Below, one piece after another: positions 7,856-14,768 of a DNA stretch of 64,000 bases (position 1 is its first letter; each line of letters opens with the position of its first letter). Source of the stretch: Streptomyces viridochromogenes (lineage in GTDB: Bacteria; Actinomycetota; Actinomycetes; Streptomycetales; Streptomycetaceae); the NCBI RefSeq assembly GCF_001270495.1, contig NZ_LGUR01000207.1, positions 162,273-226,272 on the forward strand. Reading direction: 5' to 3'. Both the position numbers and the translations under genes were made by a program. The notes under the pieces are model-generated. The model had not been told where the DNA came from. It ran no database searches and saw only the letters and a list, made by a program, of their open reading frames with translations.

Positions 7856-9309
7856 ACCCCGCCGACCTGTGCTTCAGCACGGCCACCGCCCTCGCGGCGG
7901 CCCTGCGGCGCCGTGAGGTGTCCGCGCGTGAGGTCGTCACCGCCCATCTCGACCGGATCGACGAGGTCAATCCGTCGGTGAACGCGATCGTCACCCTCGT
8001 CGCCGACCGGGCCCTGGAGCAGGCGGCCGAGGCGGACGACCGGCTCGTCTCGGGAGCCGAGGTCGGGCCGCTGCACGGCCTGCCCGTCGCGCACAAGGAC
8101 CTCCACGACACCGCCGGCATCCGTACGACGTACGGTTCACCGGTCTTCGCCGACCACGTCCCCGCCCGGGACCACCTGGTCGTGGAACGCCTCAAGCAGG
8201 CCGGGGCCGTCACGCTCGGCAAGACCAACGTGCCCGAACTCGGCATGGGTTCGCACACCGTCAACCCGGTCTTCGGCGCGACCCGCAACCCTTACGATCT
8301 CTCACGCAGCGCGGGCGGCAGCAGCGGCGGCGCGGGGGCCGCCCTCGCCTGCGGCATGCAGCCGCTCGCCGACGGCAGCGACACCGGCGGCTCGCTGCGC
8401 AACCCGGCGTCCTTCAACAACGTGGTCGGACTGCGCCCCTCCCCCGGCCGGGTCCCGTCGTGGCCCGACCGGGCGCCGTGGGGTCAGCTGTCGGTGAAGG
8501 GACCGATGGCTCGGACCGTGCAGGACGTCGCGCTGCTGCTGTCCGTGCTGGCCGGACCGGATCCGCGCAGCCCGCTGGCCCTGGAGACGCCGGGCTCGGT
8601 GTTCGCCGGGCGGCTCGACGGCGATGTCCGCGGATGGCGGGTCGCCTGGTCGCCCGACCTCGGCGGGAGCGTGCCCGTCGACCCGGAGGTCCGGGACGTG
8701 GTGCGCGACGCGGTGGAGGTGTTCGGCGCCCTGGGCTGCGAGGTCGAGGAGGCATGCCCCGACCTGTCCGGCGCCGACGAGGCGTTCCTGGTGCAGCGGG
8801 CCTGGCAGATGGAGCTCGGCTACGGACCCCTGCTGGACGAGCACCGGCACCGCATGGCGCCGGACGTCGTGTGGAACATCGAGGAGGGCCGCAAGCTCAC
8901 CGGCCCGGACCTGGGCCGCGCCCAGCTCCTCCAGGCGGCCGTCTTCCACCGGGTGCGCGACTTCTTCACGGCGTACGACGTCCTGCTGCTGCCGGTCAGT
9001 CAGGTCGCCCCGTTCGACGTCCGGCTCCCGTACCCGGCGTCGGTGGACGGCACCGCGATGGAGACGTATCTGGACTGGATGCGCTCGGCCTACCTGATCA
9101 CGATGACCGGCTGCCCGGCGCTGTCGGTCCCGGCCGGTTTCACACCTGCCGGGCTGCCGGTCGGGCTCCAGGTGGTGGGCCCGCACCGGGGGGACGCGGC
9201 CGTGCTGAGGGCGGGGTACGCGTTCGAGCAGGCGACGCGCGTCGGGGAACGGCGACCGGCGGTCGCGGCGGTCGAAGGCTCCGGTGCGGTGGAAGGCGGC
9301 CGGTCATGA
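7852..9309 (+). CDS. amidase signature family hydrolase, 485 aa
   Basis: Full-length member of the amidase signature family, which cleaves C-N amide bonds with a Ser-cisSer-Lys triad. The catalytic lysine is in VAHKDLHDTAG (Lys82), the glycine/serine signature SAGGSSGGAGAALACG is near 153-168, and the nucleophile is Ser181 in DTGGSLRNPASFN. GTG 7852 overlaps the Nramp stop (GTGA) and the end overlaps the next start (ATGA), so the three genes are translationally coupled. With a D-amino-acid-dehydrogenase-like partner and a divergent Lrp regulator, hydrolysis of an amino-acid amide or N-acyl amino acid is a sensible guess. The exact substrate is unknown. Confidence 0.9.
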   Translation: MNPADLCFSTATALAAALRRREVSAREVVTAHLDRIDEVNPSVNAIVTLVADRALEQAAEADDRLVSGAEVGPLHGLPVAHKDLHDTAGIRTTYGSPVFADHVPARDHLVVERLKQAGAVTLGKTNVPELGMGSHTVNPVFGATRNPYDLSRSAGGSSGGAGAALACGMQPLADGSDTGGSLRNPASFNNVVGLRPSPGRVPSWPDRAPWGQLSVKGPMARTVQDVALLLSVLAGPDPRSPLALETPGSVFAGRLDGDVRGWRVAWSPDLGGSVPVDPEVRDVVRDAVEVFGALGCEVEEACPDLSGADEAFLVQRAWQMELGYGPLLDEHRHRMAPDVVWNIEEGRKLTGPDLGRAQLLQAAVFHRVRDFFTAYDVLLLPVSQVAPFDVRLPYPASVDGTAMETYLDWMRSAYLITMTGCPALSVPAGFTPAGLPVGLQVVGPHRGDAAVLRAGYAFEQATRVGERRPAVAAVEGSGAVEGGRS

Positions 9310-10547
9310 GCCCGCGCAGTGTCGTCGTGGTGGGTGCCGGCATGGCGGGGCTGGCGACGGCCTGGTTCCTCCAGGAGGCCGGCGTCGAGGTCACCGTGGT
9401 CGACCGCCGGGGCGTGGCGGCCGGCGCGTCATGGGGCAACGCGGGCTGGCTGGCCCCGGCCCTGACCGTGCCCCTGCCCGAACCGGCCGCCCTGAAGCTG
9501 GGGTTGCGGCGACTCCTCTCCCCCACGTCCCCGCTCTACATCCCACCGCGCCCCGACCCGCGGCTGGCACGCTTCCTGCTGGCGTTCACCCGGAACTGCA
9601 CCCACCGTCGCTGGACGGCGTCCATGGCCGCGCTCGCCGCCCTGAACCGCGGCGCGCTCACGGCCTACGACGACCTGGCACGGGGCGGGGTCACCGAGCC
9701 GACCCGCACCGGCGAGACGTGTCTGCTCGCCTTCACCTCCGAGGCCGGCCGGGCCCCGCTCGTGGCGGAGCTGGACGCGGTGCGCGCGGCGGGCCAGGAG
9801 GTCGACTACGACCTGCTCGACGGCGGCGAGGCACGCGAGCTGGAGCCGTCGCTCTCGGCGCGCGTCGACGCGGCCGTACGACTGCATGGCCAGCGTCATC
9901 TGAACCCGGGGGCGTATGTCGCGGCGCTGGCCGACGCGGTCCGCGACCGGGGCGGAAAGATCGTCACCCATCTGGAGGTCGCCCGGGTCCGGGACGTGGG
10001 CGCCGGGGTCGCCGCGCTCGCCTCCGACGGTACGGCGGTGCGGGCCGACGCCGCCGTGCTCGCCTCCGGAGCCTGGCTCGGCCGGCTGGCCGCGCCCTTC
10101 GGTGTGCGCACACCGGTGCAGTCCGGCCGCGGCTACAGCTTCACCGTGTCCCCGGAGGGGCTGCCCACCCGGCCCACGTACTTCGCCGAGCAGCGTGTGG
10201 TCTGCACGCCGCTCGGGGACCGGGTGCGGGTCGCGGGGATGATGGAGTTCACGGCGCCCGACCGTCCCGCGGACCCTCGCCGCGTCAACGCCATCGTCAA
10301 CGCGGCCCGAAGCATGGTCCCTTCGGCCGACCTCACCCACCGCACCGACGAGTGGGCCGGCCCCCGCCCGTGCACGGCCGACGGTCTGCCCCTGGTCGGC
10401 CCGACCCGCTCGCCTCGGGTCCATGTCTGCGGCGGGCACGGGATGTGGGGCATCGCGCTGGGGCCGCTCAGCGGCAAGTTGCTGGCGGAGTCGATCGTCA
10501 CGGGCCGCGGGGCGCCCGAGCTGGCCGCGCTGCATCCGCTGAGATGA
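9306..10547 (+). CDS. FAD-dependent oxidoreductase, DadA-like (D-amino acid dehydrogenase family)
   Basis: 413-residue DAO-type flavoprotein. It starts with the dinucleotide-binding motif VVVVGAGMAGLATAWFLQEA, has GASWGNAGWLAP typical of DadA-like dehydrogenases, and ends with ADGLPLVGPT and CGGHGMWGIALGPLSG, the C-terminal FAD contact region. The ATG at 9306 overlaps the amidase stop. The family oxidises the amine of D-amino acids or related imino acids, passing electrons to a membrane acceptor. Together with the amidase this suggests a short catabolic route from an amidated compound to a keto acid. Confidence 0.87.
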   Translation: MSPRSVVVVGAGMAGLATAWFLQEAGVEVTVVDRRGVAAGASWGNAGWLAPALTVPLPEPAALKLGLRRLLSPTSPLYIPPRPDPRLARFLLAFTRNCTHRRWTASMAALAALNRGALTAYDDLARGGVTEPTRTGETCLLAFTSEAGRAPLVAELDAVRAAGQEVDYDLLDGGEARELEPSLSARVDAAVRLHGQRHLNPGAYVAALADAVRDRGGKIVTHLEVARVRDVGAGVAALASDGTAVRADAAVLASGAWLGRLAAPFGVRTPVQSGRGYSFTVSPEGLPTRPTYFAEQRVVCTPLGDRVRVAGMMEFTAPDRPADPRRVNAIVNAARSMVPSADLTHRTDEWAGPRPCTADGLPLVGPTRSPRVHVCGGHGMWGIALGPLSGKLLAESIVTGRGAPELAALHPLR

Positions 10548-10576
10548 GGCGCGGGACGCTGAGGTGAGGGGGCGCG

Positions 10577-10699
10577 GGCGTCCTGTCGGATTGTCTCGAG
10601 CTGGCCCCTGGCCTGTTCGATCGCGAGACGCCCTGCGGCGAGGTGTGGAGCTGGCTCTACACAGGCATCATCACCGAGCTGGGGGTGGACGGCTTCTAG
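10577..10699 (+). other. gene-free stretch with a possible coding remnant (10548-10889)
   Basis: Between the oxidoreductase and the LysR gene lie 342 bp without an intact gene. The frame ending at TAG 10697-10699 reads protein-like (RETPCGEVWSWLYTG, then IITELGVDGF) and may be the last part of a lost gene, but it has no start and I cannot name a family. The rest of the interval contains the palindrome at 10773 and the LysR promoter. Confidence 0.25.
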
Positions 10700-10772
10700 G
10701 AACGGCTGGGGCACAGGGGCCACGTCGCCTTCGTAAGGTCACCGGCCCTCCAGGTCCACAACGGATGGTTGA

Positions 10773-10789
10773 TCGGAGTGACACTCCGA
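10773..10789. promoter_or_regulatory. perfect 17-bp palindrome TCGGAGTGACACTCCGA
   Basis: Eight-base arms around a single central A form an exact inverted repeat, about 100 bp upstream of the LysR start. The length and symmetry are those of a dimeric repressor operator, not a terminator (no loop, no T tail). LysR proteins usually bind T-N11-A boxes near their own promoter, so this may belong to another regulator or to a gene lost from this interval. Confidence 0.5.
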
Positions 10790-10889
10790 CCGGCTGAAAC
10801 TCACCCCAAAGGACAGCTGAACAGGGAGATGAAACAACTGGCAACGCCGCCGCGTCACAACACCACGTTGTACGGCTAGGGTGGCAGGC

Positions 10890-11849
10890 GTGGATCTCAA
10901 TGCCGTCCGGACCTTCGTCGCCGTCGCGGATGCCGGCCAGTTCCAGAAGGCCGCCGTCGATCTGGCCCTCACCCAGCAGGCCGTGTCCAAGCGCGTCGCC
11001 ACGCTGGAGCGGGACATCGGCGTGCGGCTGCTGACCCGCACGCCGCGAGGGGCCGAGCTCACCATCGACGGGCAGGCGTTCCTGTCGCATGCCCGGACCC
11101 TGCTCCAGGCCGAGGAGCGGGCGAGAGCCTCCGTGCGTCCCGGCAGCCGGGCCCTGCGCGTCGACGTGGTCGGCCGACGGGCCTCCCTGGCCGGACACCT
11201 GCGCGACTTCCATCGCGCCCACCCCGGGATCGCCCTCGACGTCGTGACACTGCCCGGCTCGGCGGAGGCCATCGCCGCCGTCCGGGACGGTGTCATCGAC
11301 GCCACCTTCCGCGCGGTCACCATGCCCGGGCAGCACATCCCGGACGGCATCGAGTTCACCCCGGTCCACGACGAGCCGATCCACCTGTTCACCGGCCCGG
11401 CCCACCCGTTCGCCCGCGCCGCCGCGGTGACCCCCGCCCAGCTGGCCGGCCACCGGATCTGGATGCCGGGCAACGTCCCCGGCGCGGAGTGGACCGCGTA
11501 CTACGACGCGCTCGCCGCCGACTTCGGGCTGGCCATCGAGGCCACCGGCCCCAACTTCGGGGTCGAGGCCCTCATCGACACCATCGCCGCCTCCGAGACG
11601 CTGGCGACCTTCCTCGGCACCCAGACGCCCCTCGTCTGGCCCGCCGGCTACGACATGCGGCTCATCCCGCTGCGCGACCCGACGCCGGTCTACCCGCACT
11701 CGATTCTCTGGCACGCCGACAACCCGCACCCGGCCCTCACCGCGCTCCGCGCCTACCTCGCCTCCGTCCACCACGACCCTCCGGACGGCGAGATCTGGAC
11801 GCCGGCGTGGGCGCGGCGCGCTACGAACGGCTTCTCAGGTCCGCACTGA
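10890..11849 (+). CDS. LysR-family transcriptional regulator, 319 aa
   Basis: The N-terminus LNAVRTFVAVADAGQFQKAA with ALTQQAVSKRVATLE is the LysR winged helix-turn-helix, followed by the substrate-binding domain to about residue 295. GTG 10890 sits 7 nt after a TAGGGT hexamer (10877-10882), so a leaderless message is likely; a GTG at 10881 would overlap the promoter. The effector is not deducible. The usual divergent target gene is missing here, where only degraded sequence remains. Confidence 0.9.
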   Translation: MDLNAVRTFVAVADAGQFQKAAVDLALTQQAVSKRVATLERDIGVRLLTRTPRGAELTIDGQAFLSHARTLLQAEERARASVRPGSRALRVDVVGRRASLAGHLRDFHRAHPGIALDVVTLPGSAEAIAAVRDGVIDATFRAVTMPGQHIPDGIEFTPVHDEPIHLFTGPAHPFARAAAVTPAQLAGHRIWMPGNVPGAEWTAYYDALAADFGLAIEATGPNFGVEALIDTIAASETLATFLGTQTPLVWPAGYDMRLIPLRDPTPVYPHSILWHADNPHPALTALRAYLASVHHDPPDGEIWTPAWARRATNGFSGPH

Positions 11850-11910
11850 CCGCCGCCGCGACGACCCGGTCCCGTTCGGCGGAGCCGAACAGGCCCTCGG
11901 ACAGCCAGGT

Positions 11911-13062
11911 TTCGGCGAGCGCGCGAACTTCAATCTGGTGTCGGTCGGCTCCGGCAAGTGCGTGGCCCCGAGCGGCGGTTCGTCGGCCTCGAACACCAAC
12001 CTGGTCCAACTGCCGTGCTCCGCTTCGAACGGCAGGGTGTGGCGGCTGCCCGCCTTCACCGGCGGCGGCAGCGGCCCGGCCACCTTCACCAACCCGCTGT
12101 CCCAGCGCGGGCCCGACCCCTGGCTGACGTACCACGACGGGTACTACTACCTGGCCACCACGACCTGGAACTCGACGGTCACCATGCGCGAGTCCCCCAC
12201 CCTGGGTGGACTCGCCACCGCCCCCGAGCAGGTGATCTTCAACCTGACCCGGCCCAACGGGGCGGGCACGATGTGGGCCCCGGAGTTCCAGCTGCTCGAC
12301 GGTCCGGGCGGCAAGCGCTGGTACTTCTACTACACGGCCGGGCGGGAGCCGTTCGATCTGGGCACCCAGCGCATCCATGTGCTGGAGAGCGCCGGCCTTG
12401 ACCCAATGGGCCCCTACAGCTTCAAGGCCGACCTGCTCGACCCGACGCAGGACAACACCGGGGAGCTGGACCCGGGCATCCTGCAACTCAACGGCCGGCT
12501 CTATCTGCTGGGCACCTTCTACAACGGCTCGCAGCCGATGTTCATACGGCCACTGTCCAACCCCTGGACGGCGAGCGGTACCCGGCGCGTCCTGTCCGCC
12601 CCGACCTACGGCTGGGAGACGGTGGGCAGCGCGGTCAACGAGGGCGCCGAGGTGCTCCAGCGGGGCGGGAAGACGTTCATCGTCTACTCCGCGAGCCACT
12701 GCTCGACGCCCGACTACAAGCTGGGCATGCTCTCCTACAACGGCGGTGACCCGCTCGACTCCGTCTCCTGGGTCAAGTCCCCGAACCCCGTCTTCCAGCG
12801 GTCCGACGCCAACGGGGTGTACGGCCCGGGGCACAACGGCTTCTTCAAGTCGCCCGACGGGACGGAGGACTGGATCGTCTACAACGCCAACAGCTCCGCG
12901 AGCGGTGGCTGCGACATGCACCGCAGCACCAGGGCGCAGAAGTTCACCTGGAACGCCGACGGCACACCGAACTTCGGAACCCCGGTGGGCCTCGGCGTCC
13001 CGCTGATCTCACCGTGGGGCGAACAGGCGGACCAGGCGGACCAGGCGGACCAGGCGGGCTAG
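11911..13062 (+). pseudogene. glycoside hydrolase family 43 (arabinofuranosidase type), 5'-truncated
   Basis: The readable frame begins inside a ricin-type carbohydrate-binding module (ANFNLVSVGSGKCVAPSG ... NGRVWRL) and continues into a GH43 five-bladed propeller. The three acidic sites are visible: Asp in RGPDPWLTY, Asp in GELDPGILQL and Glu in SAVNEGAEVL. The closest known type is the exo-arabinofuranosidase group of Streptomyces. No signal peptide, ribosome binding site or first binding-module repeats are present. The frame is preceded directly by the LysR stop, so the 5' part has been lost. A GTG at 11938 could start a cytoplasmic remnant. The C-terminus ends in a QADQADQADQ run made of three 9-bp repeats. 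Confidence 0.65.
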
Positions 13063-13331
13063 GCGCCGAGCGCCCCGAGGAGGACGGCGATGCCGAGCAG
13101 TCCGACGGTTCCGAGAACGGTACCGAGCGTGGCGGGCCACATACGGCCGATGCCCTGACGGGCGTAGTGCATGCCCGCCGCGCCAAAGGTGACGGCCAGG
13201 CCGCCGGCGATCAGAGCGAACGGAGAGATGACGAACGAGGTCAGGGCGGCGATGGCGCCGAAGACGAGAGCGGTGGGCCCCAGGGCGGCGGCGGGTGAGT
13301 CCTGCTGGGCTGCGGTGATCGGTTCACGCAT
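13059..13331 (-). CDS. small DUF4190-like membrane protein, 90 aa
   Basis: Two hydrophobic segments (LGPTALVFGAIAALTSFVIS to LIAGGLAVTFGAAGM, and WPATLGTVLGTVGLLGIAVL) separated by a short loop with HYARQGIGRMW are typical of the small DUF4190-type membrane proteins of streptomycetes. The ATG at 13331 follows a GGGGGAA site. Its 3' end overlaps the GH43 stop by 4 bp in convergent orientation. Function is unknown. Confidence 0.75.
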   Translation of the reverse strand: MREPITAAQQDSPAAALGPTALVFGAIAALTSFVISPFALIAGGLAVTFGAAGMHYARQGIGRMWPATLGTVLGTVGLLGIAVLLGALGA

Positions 13332-13423
13332 GACCGGTTCCCCCTTTTCTGAACACGTTCAAAGTATGCGTGCTCATCGACGCGAGGTCCAGCCGGATGC
13401 CCCCGTTGACCGTGTGTTGGTGA

Positions 13424-13600
13424 TCACGGAGTCCTGAGGTCGTCCACCCTCTCTCCCTCGGCCTGGGAGGGCTCGGTCCTGGGGACGTCCGGGTGCTGCT
13501 CCACGGCATTGCGCTCCGCGGGTTCGTCGCGTTCGCCCTCGGCCTGGGAGGGGGTGTGCGAGTACAGCCAGCGGTCGTAGTCCGAGGCTCCGGTCTTCAT
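13424..13600 (-). CDS. small hydrophilic protein with a repeated PSQAEGER motif, 58 aa
   Basis: ATG 13600 has a clear GGGAGGT ribosome binding site. The product is very acidic and hydrophilic, begins MKTGASDYDRWLYSH and contains PSQAEGERDE and PSQAEGERVDD, a duplicated segment also visible as two DNA copies near 13455 and 13540. No membrane segment or signal peptide is present. I recognise no function. Confidence 0.6.
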   Translation of the reverse strand: MKTGASDYDRWLYSHTPSQAEGERDEPAERNAVEQHPDVPRTEPSQAEGERVDDLRTP

Positions 13601-13665
13601 GGCTGACCTCCCTGGGTCGCTCCTCTTCCATGCTGCTCCCGGGCCGACGCGCCGACCAGTCGTCC

Positions 13666-14748
13666 TCACCCGGTGAGGCCGATCTCGGCGCAGGCCGCGC
13701 GCAGCGGCCGGACGCAGATCTGCTCGACGGTGAACCGGCCCTCGTTGATGAGCGTCTGGCGCACGTTGTCGGCCGTGACCTCCTTCGGCGTGAGGAGGAT
13801 GGACGGGATGTCCTTGGTGGTCGGGCTGTCGGTCGTCGTCGTGGCGACGCCGTCGGCCCCCTCGTCGCGGCCCACGGCGACGGCCATGGCGGCGGCTGCC
13901 GCGGCTTCCTTCTCGAACGGTTTGTAGACCGTCATGTACTGCTCGCCCTTGACGATGCGCCGCACGGCCTCCAGGTCGGCGTCCTGCCCGGTGATCGGCG
14001 GGAGGTCCTTGACGCCGGCGTTCTTGAAGGCGGAGATGACACCGGCGGCGATGGCGTCGTTGGCCGCGACGACGCCGTCGATACGGTCAGCTCCCAGGGC
14101 GGAGATCGCGGCGGACATGTTGGCGTGGGCGTTCTCCGGGCTCCAGCCCGCGGTGTCGTACGATCTGGCGATCTTCGCCTTGCCCGAGATGACGGACATC
14201 GCGCCCTCGCGGAACCACGCCGCGTTGGCGCTGCTCGGATCGCCGTTCATCATCACGACGGTCCTGCCCCTCCCCCTCTCGTCCATGGCCTTCAGCAGCG
14301 CCTCGCCCTGAAGCCGACCGACCTGTGCGCCGTCGAAGCTGACGAAGCCCGAGATCGGGCCTTCGGCGAGGCGGTCGTACGCGATGACCGGGACGCCCGC
14401 CCGCTTCGCCTCCTGGATCGAGGAGCGCACCGCCCTGCTGTCGGCGGGGTCGAGGATCAGGACCTTCGCCCCGTTGGTGATCATGGAGATCACCTGCTGC
14501 CGCTGCCTCGCCGCGTCGTTCTCGGCGTTGGCGTACACCATGGTGCAGTCGGCACACAGTTCCTTGAGCCGCTGTTCGATGAGTGGCTTGTCCGAGTGCT
14601 CCCAGCGGGGAGTCACCCGGTTCGGGAGCAGGAGCCCCACCGTGAAGCTCTCCGCGCCCGCTCCGTCGTCCTCGCCGCAGGCGGCCAGGGACGCCGTCAT
14701 GAGTCCCGCGACAAGCGCCGCGACGACGTGCAGCGTGCGGGTCCTCAT
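13666..14748 (-). CDS. xylose-type sugar-binding lipoprotein (Peripla_BP_4), 360 aa
   Basis: Lipoprotein signal with LAAC and Cys24, then a two-lobed periplasmic-binding-protein fold of the XylF/RbsB class. Signatures are GVPVIAYDRLAEGPISGFVSF, VGRLQGEALLKAM and PPITGQDADLEAVRRIVKGE with QYMTVYKPFE. It is a close paralogue of the lipoprotein at 17655. Unlike that one it has no ABC genes after it; it lies 20 bp behind the SpoIIE phosphatase gene and appears co-transcribed with it. This points to a sensory role or shared use of the neighbouring ABC transporter. Confidence 0.88.
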   Translation of the reverse strand: MRTRTLHVVAALVAGLMTASLAACGEDDGAGAESFTVGLLLPNRVTPRWEHSDKPLIEQRLKELCADCTMVYANAENDAARQRQQVISMITNGAKVLILDPADSRAVRSSIQEAKRAGVPVIAYDRLAEGPISGFVSFDGAQVGRLQGEALLKAMDERGRGRTVVMMNGDPSSANAAWFREGAMSVISGKAKIARSYDTAGWSPENAHANMSAAISALGADRIDGVVAANDAIAAGVISAFKNAGVKDLPPITGQDADLEAVRRIVKGEQYMTVYKPFEKEAAAAAAMAVAVGRDEGADGVATTTTDSPTTKDIPSILLTPKEVTADNVRQTLINEGRFTVEQICVRPLRAACAEIGLTG

Positions 14749-14768
14749 CGCAGCTCGCCTCGTTCCGT

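Noticed and set aside
13024..13059. GCGGACCAG repeats at the end of the GH43 gene as a CRISPR or regulatory repeat
   Set aside because: Three 9-bp units inside coding sequence, encoding QAD; too short and without spacers.
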